Assembly (NCBI GenBank): GCA_965213735.1
Contig: CBDCAB010000005.1
Coordinates: 1,240,001 to 1,304,000, forward strand
DNA from: CALDTK01 sp965213735
Lineage (GTDB): Bacteria > Bacteroidota > Bacteroidia > Chitinophagales > Saprospiraceae
Direction: 5' to 3'
DNA length: 64,000 nucleotides
In this document: positions 27,058 through 36,555 of the stretch, in pieces
Numbering within the stretch: the stretch's first letter is position 1
Layout: the number at the start of each line of letters is the position of its first letter
Notes under the pieces: model-generated
The model's input: only the letters and a program-made list of their open reading frames with translations
Told to the model about the DNA's origin: nothing
Database searches by the model: none
Translations under genes and position numbers: made by a program

Positions 27058-27578
27058 GATGTAAATAAAGGAATAGTCCAAATATTTTCCAGTTCAACAT
27101 TTAGAGTAATCACTAATGTTCCTACAGATATTATTAAAGCCCAAATTGCGTATCCAATTTCGTCATAAAACCAAGCGTATGGGAATAAATGTGCACCTGT
27201 TATAATAGCATAAGCCATTATGAAATAATCAGGATATTTGATTAAAATGAAAACTAAAAAAGGAAAATAAATTAGTTGTGCAAAATTCAGCCAAAGCCCC
27301 AAGGATTGAAGCGGATTGTCTTTTACTTTCCAATTAGTTTTTAAAACTTTAGATAATCCAAAAGCGAGAGGTAGTAATATAGCTCCAACCATAAAAGTAT
27401 AAATACTTCTGTTATAGGAACTGTACTCCAAAGTCCATATGTAAGATATTGCCAGCCATAATATTCCCGCAGCAAGAATGAAATCAATTCCATTTTTGGC
27501 TTGTACTTGAATTTCTATTTTTAAATCTTTCAAACTTTTTTCCATATAGTCTTGATTTTGGTTGTTTCGGTAAATGTT

Positions 27579-27645
27579 GCTTAACGGTTTGGCTAAACGG
27601 CGTAGCCCCGCATAGGGGCTATGAACATTTTAGCCTTTGTTGGGC
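27579..27645 (-). other. attC-like recombination site (67 bases)
   Basis: The clearest of the sites. On the minus strand it reads GCCCAAC, AAA, GGCTAAA, a middle hairpin (AGCCCC/GGGGCT), TTTAGCC, AAACC, GTTAAGC. L'' and L' are exact complements, and R'' and R' fit RYYYAAC and GTTRRRY. It begins 7 bases after the DUF1349 stop codon and ends 33 bases before the next start. Confidence 0.8.
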
Positions 27646-27652
27646 ATCGTTT

Positions 27653-28243
27653 TCATTTTCCATTTCGCATATCTTCTAACTTTTCTAAGCGATAATTAAA
27701 TTCTGAAAAGGAGGTCTTATTGCTATTTCCATGTGGACATTGCGAGCTAAAACCTATCTTAAATTCGTCTCCATTCAATTTAAAGTATCTGAGGAAACGC
27801 CAAAATTTTCTATCTACCGAGGAGTGAAATGTAAAAATTCCATGTTCTAACCCACATATCCTCAAATAAATTTCTTTATCTTTTATTTCTTCATGCACAC
27901 AATCATCTGATTTTTGATGATTAGTTACTACGCTTACTACTATTATCTCTTTTATAGGAGAAATTTCTAAACACAATTTAGCCCAACAGTTTTTATTAGA
28001 GTAAATCACGATTGAGCCTGCGTCATAATCATTTTTTAGTTCTGATTTTATTTTTGTCTCAAATTGGAAAACATCATCAGCCCTTGATATAAGCATTGGG
28101 ATTTTCATCGGATTTTTTCCGTTTCTCGGGTCATTAAAATAATCTGTATTTCTTTCCGCTACTATTTCAAGTAATTCTTCTTCGATTTTGAATTGACTTG
28201 GAGCATCTACCCAATTAAATTCTTTATTTAAAATTTTATTCAT
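27653..28243 (-). CDS. DUF1349 family protein, cassette gene
   Basis: 196 residues with the DUF1349 concanavalin-like pattern: an opening FNWVDAP strand, RADDVFQFETKIKSEL, then AGSIVIYSNKNCWAKLCLE and an SSVDRKFWRFLRYF segment near the end. Biochemical role unknown; carbohydrate binding is often assumed. Markedly AT-rich compared with the flanking chromosome. Its start overlaps the end of the ThuA-like gene by 8 bases, so the two form one transcription unit. An attC-like site follows the stop. Confidence 0.85.
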   Translation of the reverse strand: MNKILNKEFNWVDAPSQFKIEEELLEIVAERNTDYFNDPRNGKNPMKIPMLISRADDVFQFETKIKSELKNDYDAGSIVIYSNKNCWAKLCLEISPIKEIIVVSVVTNHQKSDDCVHEEIKDKEIYLRICGLEHGIFTFHSSVDRKFWRFLRYFKLNGDEFKIGFSSQCPHGNSNKTSFSEFNYRLEKLEDMRNGK

Positions 28244-28943
28244 GTTGTAAGTTGTTTACTGTCCAAAGAATACCTCTTCGGGTAACCTCTTTAACAATCG
28301 GAGAATATCCTGCTTTGTCATGACCAAGCAAGGATTGGAAAACCTTAGTTTTAGAAGGCAATTCATAAGTCCATATCAATGGCTCTTTCCTCTTCGTATT
28401 TTTGCTGAGTCCCCGAGCAAGTATATTAACCTCTCTTTCACCGATTTGATTGTAATATAATTCATCGACCGTTTCAAAGTTGGTTATACCTCTTGTTATT
28501 GGGTGATTGTTATTAACTACTTCCACTACGAACTTACCATAATCATCATGTTGACTCGTAACTTCTGCCTTATCATCAGATGTCCAACTTCTTCCCATTA
28601 TTTCATGGTATTCTTCCCAATGAAACCCTTCCGCTCCTGGTAATGAATAATGAAATGCTCCGTTTGCGTAGTGAATGATTGATAGACCTTTACCCGAATT
28701 TACAAACCGTAAAAATCCATTTTTTTCATCATTTGATACTCCTTGTGGTTCATTCCAATTGACGTAATTTTGAAGTAAGCCGTCAAATTCATTGAGCGAG
28801 GTAGATGACAATATTCTGAGTTCATTTTCAACTTGAACATCAACTCCTGATTTAATAATTAGATTAGAGATAATTTTTGTTGTTTCTTCCCAATTGTGCC
28901 ACCTGTGATGTTCATTTCCTGCGAGTAATAAAAGCCTTTTCAT
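28236..28943 (-). CDS. ThuA-like domain protein, cassette gene
   Basis: 235 residues with a ThuA/glutamine-amidotransferase-like fold: LLLLAGNEHHRWHNW at the start, GLSIIHYANGAF in the middle, NNHPITRGITNF and a VFQSLLGHDKAGYS block. ThuA proteins are linked to sugar metabolism (trehalose in rhizobia), but no activity can be read here. AT-rich. It lies between an acetyltransferase (3-base gap) and the DUF1349 gene (8-base overlap), so these three probably travel as one multi-gene cassette. Confidence 0.87.
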   Translation of the reverse strand: MKRLLLLAGNEHHRWHNWEETTKIISNLIIKSGVDVQVENELRILSSTSLNEFDGLLQNYVNWNEPQGVSNDEKNGFLRFVNSGKGLSIIHYANGAFHYSLPGAEGFHWEEYHEIMGRSWTSDDKAEVTSQHDDYGKFVVEVVNNNHPITRGITNFETVDELYYNQIGEREVNILARGLSKNTKRKEPLIWTYELPSKTKVFQSLLGHDKAGYSPIVKEVTRRGILWTVNNLQHE

Positions 28944-28946
28944 AAT

Positions 28947-29501
28947 TTAGGTAATTGATTTAATTATTTTAGCAGGATTCCCCCCTACTAAGACATATTC
29001 AGTAACATTTTTGACAACTACTGCACCCGCAGCAATTACTGCTCCTTTTCCTATTGTAACCCCTGGGCAGATAATTGCACCTCCACCAATCCATACATCA
29101 TTCTCAATTATAATTTTCTTTCCTGATTCAAGTCCCGTTAATCTTGTTTTTGAGTCTAATGGATGTGTAGCTCCATAAATTTGTACATTTGGACCAAACA
29201 TTACGTCATCTCCAACTTTGATTGGTACGACATCAAGGATGCAACAATTCATATTTAGAAACACATTACTTCCGAATGAGATATTGAATCCATAATCACA
29301 ATAAAAAGGAGGTATGATTTCTAAGTTCTCTCCGAACCTACCCAAAAGCTTTTTCAATATGCTTCTTTTTTTATCGGTTTCAAATTGAGAAGACAAATTG
29401 TATTCGCGGTATAGTAAGCGAGCATTCGTACTCAGTTTACTTAGTTCTTCATCATTTGCTCGATAAAGCTCTCCTTTTAGCATCTTCTCTTTTTCTGTCA
29501 T
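28947..29501 (-). CDS. Sugar O-acetyltransferase, hexapeptide-repeat type
   Basis: 184 residues, close to maltose/galactoside acetyltransferases. An N-terminal MAC-type helix region (MLKGELYRANDEEL) is followed by left-handed beta-helix repeats (FGSNVFLNMNCCILD, IENDVWIGGGAIICPGVTIG, GAVIAAGAVV) with the catalytic His in YGATHPLD. It transfers an acetyl group from acetyl-CoA to a sugar in the cytoplasm. It is the first gene after the putative insertion site, and AT-rich. Confidence 0.92.
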   Translation of the reverse strand: MTEKEKMLKGELYRANDEELSKLSTNARLLYREYNLSSQFETDKKRSILKKLLGRFGENLEIIPPFYCDYGFNISFGSNVFLNMNCCILDVVPIKVGDDVMFGPNVQIYGATHPLDSKTRLTGLESGKKIIIENDVWIGGGAIICPGVTIGKGAVIAAGAVVVKNVTEYVLVGGNPAKIIKSIT

Positions 29502-29520
29502 TTATTCTTTTTTTAATGAT

Positions 29521-29527
29521 GCCCAAC
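29521..29527 (-). other. Candidate attI-like core site
   Basis: GTTGGGC on the minus strand, followed by ATCATT, 19 bases upstream of the first cassette gene. It fits GTTRRRY, but no paired L/R arms are seen on its upstream side. This is what an attachment site between recombinase and first cassette would look like. Confidence 0.4.
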
Positions 29528-29707
29528 TACAGCATATCCCTACTCCATTACCCATATCCCCATATACAAACACAGAAGCTAGCGACGTTGCGAGTGGCGA
29601 TAGCGGGTTCAACATCCTGTAAACAGTGGTTATGCGCAATGTACGCTACCGAATTGTCATCAAGCCTTATATACAAAATACGTAATAGCGATATGCCTAT
29701 CCTCAGC

Positions 29708-30739
29708 CTACAAATCCCTCAACGGATCATATACCGCCTTAAAGCGCTCACTCGATGTATGGAGGTAGATTTGCGTCGTCTGGATGCTCTCATGACCTAG
29801 TAGTTCTTTTACCACATGAAGTGGCGTCCCCCGCTCAACTAGATGCGTCGCATAGCTGTGCCGTAGACCGTGAACGGTCAGCTGATCAGGTAGCTTCGAT
29901 CTATTTTTAGCTTGTACGAACACCGCTTGTATGGAAGCTGCCGAATACTGCGCCCCATCCCTTCCCTCAATCAGCCAGTGCTGTGGCTGGTACACTTCCA
30001 GGTAGTTGGTGAGCAAGCCATTTAGGCTGCTCTGTAGGGCAAGCATCCTATCCTTATTTCCCTTTGCCTGCTGAATTTTAATGCTCCCCCGCTTCATGTC
30101 CACATGCCGTACCAGCAACTTCTGCACCTCCCCTTTTCTTAACCCCAAGCCATACAACAACGCCAAGATCATCTTGTGCTTCAAGTTCTTCGTTTCGCGA
30201 AGCATGCGCAGTGCGTCGTCTTCCGAACACACGTTAGGCAAACTTCGCTTTTTTCGGGGACGTGGCAACCTAAGCTCATCTCTAGGTCGACCGAGTACGC
30301 GTTCGTAGTAGGCTCGCAAGGCATTCACGATCTGATTCATCGTGGACCTGCTGTACCGCAACTCTTCGACGCAGTAGCTTAAATATTGAAGTAGCTCATC
30401 CCGCGTAGCGTCGTCAAGGTTTCCATGGTACCAGCTGTCGAGTTTGCGAATAGCACTGCCGTAGCTTTTTCTCGTTGCGTAGGCAGCTCCTTCCCTCATC
30501 AACATTTGCTCCAGGGCTATGGCGGCTGTGGAAGTGCCCCGGGCTGCTGCGGGCAGCGGAGCTGTTGTTTTTGGAGGGCTAACCAGCCTTTCTTGCAGCC
30601 CTTCCCGCTTAATTGCCTCGTGGGTCTCTGGCTTATCCGGAGCATACCAGAGTTTTTGCTTCGGGTCCCAGCGCGCACCGTTTATCTTTCTCATGGCCGC
30701 CATCAGCTGCTGATCGTATGGGATAGATAGGTACAGCAT
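29708..30739 (-). CDS. Tyrosine recombinase/integrase
   Basis: 343 residues from the ATG at 30739; the frame extends to ATG 30790 and GTG 30802, but similarity begins at MLYLSIPYDQQL. The N-terminal module (IPYDQQLMAAMRKINGARWD to KLWYAPD) is a short domain often fused to Bacteroidota integrases. A SAM-like core-binding domain follows, then the catalytic domain with R in GLGLRKGEV, K in KGNKDR, HxxR in HGLRHSYATH, H in LGHESIQ and Tyr in TTQIYLH. The stretch between KDR and HGLRH lacks the extra insertion that defines IntI. It reads in the same direction as the attC-like cassette array. Confidence 0.92.
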   Translation of the reverse strand: MLYLSIPYDQQLMAAMRKINGARWDPKQKLWYAPDKPETHEAIKREGLQERLVSPPKTTAPLPAAARGTSTAAIALEQMLMREGAAYATRKSYGSAIRKLDSWYHGNLDDATRDELLQYLSYCVEELRYSRSTMNQIVNALRAYYERVLGRPRDELRLPRPRKKRSLPNVCSEDDALRMLRETKNLKHKMILALLYGLGLRKGEVQKLLVRHVDMKRGSIKIQQAKGNKDRMLALQSSLNGLLTNYLEVYQPQHWLIEGRDGAQYSAASIQAVFVQAKNRSKLPDQLTVHGLRHSYATHLVERGTPLHVVKELLGHESIQTTQIYLHTSSERFKAVYDPLRDL

Positions 30740-30811
30740 GGTAGCAAGATAGCGCTTATCGCTACACTCGCTGGCTGGACTTGCTGACATAGACCTAGCC
30801 ACACATCACCA

Positions 30812-30853
30812 AATCTCAAACACGACCAGACCATCGTCCGACAATCAGGGGCC
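30812..30853. repeat. Right-end remnant of the 0.43-kb element
   Basis: AATCTCAAACACGACCAGAC to GGGGCC resembles bases 38534-38576 at the end of the full element. The matching left end was not found nearby. Confidence 0.6.
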
Positions 30854-30887
30854 AAACCAATACTTGAAAGCCAATACCTATAGCACC

Positions 30888-30933
30888 AAACAAAACTGCC
30901 GCCACAACATCCATCAGGTATCGTAGCGGCAGT
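30888..30933 (-). terminator. Intrinsic terminator after the calcium-repeat surface gene
   Basis: On the minus strand, ACTGCCGC and GCGGCAGT pair around a 23-base loop and are followed by TTTGTTTGG, 24 bases past the stop codon. Confidence 0.65.
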
Positions 30934-30957
30934 CCTTTCAAACAGATCAGTCACCTA

Positions 30958-33650
30958 CTATTGCTTCAAGACGCGTAGCGTCTGCCCGTCTGTAAACCGA
31001 AGCACGTAACTTCCCACAGCTAGTGCGCTCATGTCTACAGCGTCGCCAACTATCGGAAGCTGAATGGTCCGACCGAAAAGGTCAACCGCGGAAACCGATT
31101 TGGTAGCGCTTGGCAACCCTTGTAGTTGTAGCGTGGTACGTACTGGGTTGGGGTATGCCCGAACAGGCGCACCACTTTGTCGCAGTCACTGACTACGGCA
31201 ATCGTGTTGGAATAGGCCTTAGTGCCATCGAGATCAACGCTCACCAGGCGATAGTAGCTGGTACCCGAAGCGGCATCGGCATCTATTGTGCTGTAAGCAC
31301 CGTCGCCTTGAGCTGGATGCTCCTTAATGCGCTGCCAAGACCCGTGCTCTGATTGGCGCTCTACCGCGAAACGGTCGAGGTTTTGCTCGCTTGCGGTAGC
31401 CCATTCGATAAGCACATTGCAATTGTTGCTGCTTGCCGCAAAGCTTATCAGATGTACAGGTAGCGGTGCTGCTAAAAATCCTCCGCTCACGAAGTTGGGC
31501 AAATTGCCAGCAGCGAGGGTCATAACACTGGTGGTGTTGGTTGCCGGGTCGGCATCAGAATCGTCTGCGTCGTTAAAGCTCGCATCCTGAGGACTCATCG
31601 CGCCGTAGCCGCTCGGCTGCACAAACTTCACTGTATATGCCGTCGAGGCGGGCTTGCGGATAAATGTGTAGCTACCGTCCGGGCCAGTAGTCGCAGTTGC
31701 GACCAACGCTGCGCCGTCGTAGAGTTCGACGGTTGCGCCAGAGATGCCCATTTCCAGGCCATCGAGACGTCCGTTGCTATTTTCGTCAGCCCACACATTG
31801 CCTACCACGTTGAGGTCTTCGTGGCGCCAATCCTGGTCGGCATTGGAGACGTTTTGCTTGGAATAGTCTGTGGGTTGGCCCGCTCCGTTTGTGACGTCAG
31901 CTGCGGCGATATCCTTGTCGTAGCCATAGTCGAGTCCGTCGCCGTCCACGTCTGCGCCTGTGGGCTGACCTGTTTTGGCGAAAGCTGAATCGCTGCCATC
32001 TACAACGCCGTCATCATTAGTGTCATGGCCTTCAATGGCATCGGGGAGCTTGTCTCCGTCGGAGTCGAGATCGAGGTAATCTGGCGTTCCATCACTGTCA
32101 GAATCAACCGGATCGGTCGTGTTGCCGCCGTGCCCACTGCCGTCGTCGTAGGCGGTATTGAGTCCGTCGGTGTCGGTATTTGAGCCAGGTCCTGAAGTTG
32201 GTGCTGTGTAGCTGTTGGTGCCGAAGGCCTCCGTGTTGTCGGTGATGCCGTCGCCATCTGCATCGATGTCCAGCCAGTTGGGCCGTCCGTCGCCATCGAC
32301 ATCTAGCGCTTGCGCGAAAACCTGTTGTCCGGCACCGCCTGCACTCACCCCGGCATAAGACATGCGATCGTCGGTGAGGCCATCGTTGTCGCTGTCGGTA
32401 AATGTGGGTGTAGCGGCGCCATTATCGGCCAGGTCGTTTTTGTTGCCATGCATGCCACGTGCTTCCAACCTATCGGGAATGCCATCGCCATCGGCGTCGA
32501 GATCGCGGTAATTCGGGTAACCGTCACCGTCAAAATCACAGGCAGCGCAGACGCCATTGGGCAGGTTGTCGCTATCCGTGTCGGCATTCGTAACAAAGTG
32601 GGGCGTGCCAGTGACAGAAGTTCCGCTCATGATGTCGTAGCTCGGGTCTACAACATCGGCGAGGCCATCCCCGTCGGCGTCAGAAGTGGCGTCGAGCATG
32701 CCATCAGCGTTGGCATCAATGTCGCCTACTTCCACGAGGTCGGAGATGCCATCATTTTCGTCGTCGAGGTTCAGAAAATCATCAATGCCGTCAGAATCCA
32801 AGCCGAAGAGGGTAAAGGCGGTTCCGGTGCTCGATCCGTTGTTGTCGAGTGCATCTGCCCAACCGTCATTATCGGCATCCACGAAGGTGCCGTCTACGCG
32901 TCCGTCACCATCAGTGTTGGTGCCGCCGACTTCAATGAGGTCAGGGATGCCATCCTGGTCGGTATCGCAAACCCCGGCGAGGGTAAACGGCTGGGAATCT
33001 GTCGCGGCAATCGCAGCTACCCAGGTGTTGACGTTCTCTTCGTCTGAGTTGGTGTACACATCGCAATTGCTTGTGCAGCCGTCGAGGTTAGCATTACGAG
33101 GACTGGCCTTGGTCAGACCCCGATTGTCCCAGAACATTTTCGGAGCGGGCAAGCCAGCAGGGCGAGCGATACTCGCGTGGAAGCCATTCGGGTTGGTCTC
33201 TGCGTCCCAGACAGGGAAGTGGGTTAGCCAGGCGATCATCTCGACAATCACGGAGCCCGTAGCGCCCGAGGGCACAGGATCGCCCACATTGTCTAGTCCG
33301 TTCCGAGGAAGGCAGTTGTCGCCCGGACTGAGTGTACGGTACGCATAGAGGACATTGCGACCGTTGGCTTGGTAGCCCGGGTTGCCGTCGACATCGATCA
33401 TTACGTAAAACTGCGTTTCGCGATTGGCCTCAATGTATATGCAGTACACATCGCCGGTTTTGCACTCGTTGAAGCTCGTCACCTCGAAGCTGAGTGGAGA
33501 CGGATTGGGCCACACGTTAACATCCGGCTCCGTTAGGAATACGGGGTACTCAGCTGGCGGGTCGGCATTGGTGTTTGATTTGCGGTCGTTGACAAGGTTG
33601 CCAGTATTGGCCGCACCAAAGCGGTTGAAGTTGACGAAGAATCCCTGCGC
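30958..33650 (-). pseudogene. T9SS surface protein with TSP3 calcium repeats, broken at both ends
   Basis: The main frame (33515-31050) has an N-terminal carbohydrate-binding-like part, many thrombospondin type-3 repeats of the DxDxDGxxD form, and an SdrD-B-like domain (NVWADENSNGRLDGLEMG). The frame is open back to 33650 (FFVNFNRFG), but a TAA precedes it and no signal peptide or good start exists. At the 3' end it leaves the reading frame near 31160; shifting by one base restores AYPNPVRTTLQLQGLP to LRVLKQ, a type A T9SS sorting tail ending at 30958. It is therefore truncated at the 5' end and frameshifted at the 3' end. Confidence 0.82.
31972..31985 (-). repeat. Iterated 14-mer, exact copy
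   Basis: GCTTTCGCCAAAAC on the minus strand, in the calcium-repeat protein, read as AFAKT. Confidence 0.9.
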
Positions 33651-33844
33651 TTATTGTAGCACCGTAAACCTGATGTGCCACTCAAGCCAATCGCCAGAAG
33701 CAAGGGCATGCTGAAAGCTTGTTTCCGGATCTTCGTTAAATACCTGAGGTTACGCTAGGGTTCATCCAGAGCTGTGGCCGACGAGCAAAAACTACGTAGG
33801 TCTTACGGTCAGCTTTGGTCATTGCGTAATTCAGAACATATTTT

Positions 33845-35007
33845 AGAGTTTAGTCATCAAAAATCTTGACCGCGCGCACGTGAGGGCCCTGTTTGGTTTT
33901 TTGGCCAATGTTGCTTACTTTCTCTCCACACGCTATGAACACACTAAAATCCATTGCAGATCCTGCTCAGCTCAAGGCGCTGACTAGCTTAACTCCACCT
34001 GAATTCAATCGTCTTCTTGGTTGTTTTGAAGATGCCTTTCGGCGTAAATTCAAGATGTACCAGGTCGACGGCAAACGCCGCCGCAAGCCTCTCTCTGCAC
34101 AACGACTCGCCAATCCCTCCACGAAATTACCTACTAAACAAGACCGACTGCTCTTTATCCTTTTGGCTCTTAAAACCGATGCCATTCAACAGCACTTGGC
34201 TGCTACGTTTGGGATGACTCAAACAGCAGTATCGAAGTGGTATCGCTTCTTGCTCCCTGTACTCGATAAAGCTCTCGGAGACTTAGGATGTCGACCTGCC
34301 CGAACGCTGTGTGAGCTGTCAGCTCAACTCCATCATACCAATGTTCTCGAGGCGCCAAGTGGCGCCAATAGCAACGACGAAGAAGCACCAAGTCTTGAAC
34401 AGCATAATCACGCCGAACAACCTACAAACAAAGAGCTTTCACTTCATCTCGATGTTACTGAACGTCGGATGCCACGCAACACAGATTACGAAGCGCAGAA
34501 AAAGGATTATAACGGAAAGTTTAAGCACCACGCCGTCAAAAATGCGGTAATGTGTTCACCTAGCCAGCGCATCGTATACCTAGGTCCAACGTGGCGAGGA
34601 GCAATGCACGATAAGCGTATGGCAGACGAAGAGTTGCCGACCCTGGAGAGCTTAGACGATCTAGATCTATGGCTTACACTGGATGCAGGATATACAGGCT
34701 ACGAACCTGATGGAGTATGGAAGGCGGCGTGTATGCGAGCATCTCGTGGAAATCCATTGAAGAGGTGGCAGAAAAACTATAACAAGTGGGTTTCTTCGAT
34801 GCGGATCGTGGTAGAACACGCAATAGGAGGTATAAAAAGAATGGCTAAAGCAACAAGGCTAAGAACCTCCGATATCGAGCATGCAGATCAAGTAATGCAA
34901 CTGGCAGCTGGTCTACATAATTATCGAGTGGCTATGCGCCCAGAAACCTATCGCAACTCGCACGTGCGTACGCAGGCGCGTCTACACCCTTTTGGATGCT
35001 AAACTCT
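33845..35007 (+). mobile_element. IS5-like element, copy B (1163 bp)
   Basis: Same ends as copies A and C; the 3-base duplication is TTT at 33842-33844 and 35008-35010. It lies just upstream of the broken surface-protein gene and 57 bases before the M48 protease start, so it may supply or disturb promoter sequence. Confidence 0.93.
33935..35002 (+). CDS. IS5-like transposase, copy B
   Basis: Identical to copy A except Gly for Asp in QLAAGLHNY. The frame is intact and all DDE residues are present. At the protein level it equals copy C. Confidence 0.93.
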   Translation: MNTLKSIADPAQLKALTSLTPPEFNRLLGCFEDAFRRKFKMYQVDGKRRRKPLSAQRLANPSTKLPTKQDRLLFILLALKTDAIQQHLAATFGMTQTAVSKWYRFLLPVLDKALGDLGCRPARTLCELSAQLHHTNVLEAPSGANSNDEEAPSLEQHNHAEQPTNKELSLHLDVTERRMPRNTDYEAQKKDYNGKFKHHAVKNAVMCSPSQRIVYLGPTWRGAMHDKRMADEELPTLESLDDLDLWLTLDAGYTGYEPDGVWKAACMRASRGNPLKRWQKNYNKWVSSMRIVVEHAIGGIKRMAKATRLRTSDIEHADQVMQLAAGLHNYRVAMRPETYRNSHVRTQARLHPFGC

Positions 35008-35064
35008 TTTTAGCTTTACGACCGCAAAGAAATTCATACAAAAGCTGTTGTCGTAGTCAGTAGA

Positions 35065-36555
35065 ATGAGTAGAACAATTTTAGTCCTTGCCATATGCATC
35101 TTGAGTAGCCAAGCGCTCTTTGCGCAATCGATCACCCTCGGCAGGACTTCGGCAGCCGTACCTAGTGAGTTACATGAGTACTTGCGCGACTGGACGAGCC
35201 ATCAGATGAAGAATCTCCCCCTTAAGTACCGAAAGCCTTTACGGGAGCTTCACGAGCAACGTGATGAGGCGATTGAGGGCGCATATAAAGACGCCGCTTT
35301 TTTGACTGACGATGTGTATTGGCAAGCTTGGATCGACGGAATACTCGACAAGGTGCGTGAGGCCAACCCTGCGCACGTTGCCAAGGACCAGCGTGTTTGG
35401 ATCGCGCGAGAAGCGAGTGTAAATGCGCGTTGCTATGGAAACCAGTTATTATCGGTCGACCTCGGGCTGGTTGCTGCGATGCATTCAGAGGATGAGGTGG
35501 CGTTTGTGGTGTGTCACGAACTTGCGCACCAAGCGCTTGACCACTTTTCTAGAGAAGCGCTCGCCCGCGTTAAACGGCAAGGGTCTCGCAAGGCGCGTAA
35601 GCGAGTGCGTGAACTCGAGGAAGGCAGCTTTAGCGAATTAGAAGATTACTTTAAGTCAATAGCCTTTGAGCGATCGCGGCATAGTCGATATGGAGAAGCC
35701 GAAGCCGACTCGCTTGCGCTAGTATTGTTCAGCAACACTGATTACGAGGAGCACGCGCCCGTAACAGCGATGCGGGTTTTAGCGAAAGCTGGACAGCCAA
35801 CGCCAGAATCGCGCTTCGACTTACAGCGCGCATTGAGCGTCCCTGGAGCTCCGGCGCCAGACGCCTGGTTTGATGAGCTTGAGTTGAACCCCCTCACCTA
35901 CTACGATCAATTGACGAGCGCTGAGCGCGAGGCCTTGCGTACGCACCCGTCAACGGAAGTACGGCTTGCAAATCTTACGGAGCAGCATGCCTCGGTAAAA
36001 GGGGCAACAGCGTCCGTACTTACCGCCGCGCCCGATGAACCAAGCGAGGATATTTTGGCAGACGCCACTTTGCGTTACCAGGTGCGCCGCCAGGCGGCGA
36101 GGCGTGAGATTGCGGCTGGCTGTTTCGACCGGATGAAGCTCGACTGCGCCTTGCTTGCCTCAATTCGTGGCGTGCAAGCCGACTCTACCGACGCTTGGTT
36201 TCGTGGAGTTGCCGCACTCACACTTACCCAACTTATTGAGCAGCGAAACGCTGGAAAATTTGGACTCGCGGTTCCACAGCCTGATGAGTATACCCCACTA
36301 GAACTCCGACCGATCAACGCACTGTTACGTTCGCTTCGTGGTCGCGAACTAAGAACGCTGGCAAAGGACTACACCGCGGCAATTCCGCCTTCACTACTCT
36401 CCCCAGAGGCCATTATGGCCCGCGCCATTATTGCGCTTTGGTCGAACGACGAATTAGAACCAGTACTTCACTCACAGACGCTGCTAAGGACCCAATTCCC
36501 TGACCATAGCTATAACGCATGGCTAAGGACGCTGCTTAAAACGAACGCTCAATGA
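35065..36555 (+). CDS. Secreted M48-family metalloprotease
   Basis: 496 residues with a signal peptide (1-20, ending ALFAQ). The zinc site is HELAH at 151-155, and the third ligand is in GEAEADSLAL (about residue 213). The part after the protease domain (roughly 290-496) is helical and unassigned. It would be a periplasmic or surface protease with a quality-control role. Its TGA overlaps the next ATG (ATGA), so the two are coupled. IS copy B ends 57 bases upstream. Confidence 0.88.
   Translation: MSRTILVLAICILSSQALFAQSITLGRTSAAVPSELHEYLRDWTSHQMKNLPLKYRKPLRELHEQRDEAIEGAYKDAAFLTDDVYWQAWIDGILDKVREANPAHVAKDQRVWIAREASVNARCYGNQLLSVDLGLVAAMHSEDEVAFVVCHELAHQALDHFSREALARVKRQGSRKARKRVRELEEGSFSELEDYFKSIAFERSRHSRYGEAEADSLALVLFSNTDYEEHAPVTAMRVLAKAGQPTPESRFDLQRALSVPGAPAPDAWFDELELNPLTYYDQLTSAEREALRTHPSTEVRLANLTEQHASVKGATASVLTAAPDEPSEDILADATLRYQVRRQAARREIAAGCFDRMKLDCALLASIRGVQADSTDAWFRGVAALTLTQLIEQRNAGKFGLAVPQPDEYTPLELRPINALLRSLRGRELRTLAKDYTAAIPPSLLSPEAIMARAIIALWSNDELEPVLHSQTLLRTQFPDHSYNAWLRTLLKTNAQ
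35776..35789 (-). repeat. Iterated 14-mer, one mismatch
   Basis: GCTTTCGCTAAAAC on the minus strand; the protease gene reads VLAKA here. Confidence 0.75.

Larger units (their letters stand above)
25831..27545 (-). pseudogene. DUF7010-like membrane protein gene interrupted by an IS
   Basis: The first 162 codons (27545 to 27058) encode a multi-helix membrane protein resembling DUF7010. A 1163-bp IS lies at 25895-27057 with GAT duplicated on both sides. Removing the IS and one GAT gives an open frame that continues SIMLFFLAGWILIRLKK and stops with TAA at 25831-25833, for a total of 182 residues. In the present allele the frame instead runs 25 residues into the IS and stops at 26982, losing the last helix. 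It is the gene of the second cassette, flanked by attC-like sites. Confidence 0.85.

Noticed and set aside
29708..30739. Calling the recombinase a true integron integrase (IntI)
   Set aside because: The IntI-specific insertion between the catalytic Lys and the HxxR box is absent, so only the general tyrosine-recombinase call is supported.
32310..33047. Long plus-strand frame opposite the calcium-repeat protein
   Set aside because: Antisense shadow of repeated GAT/GAC-rich codons.
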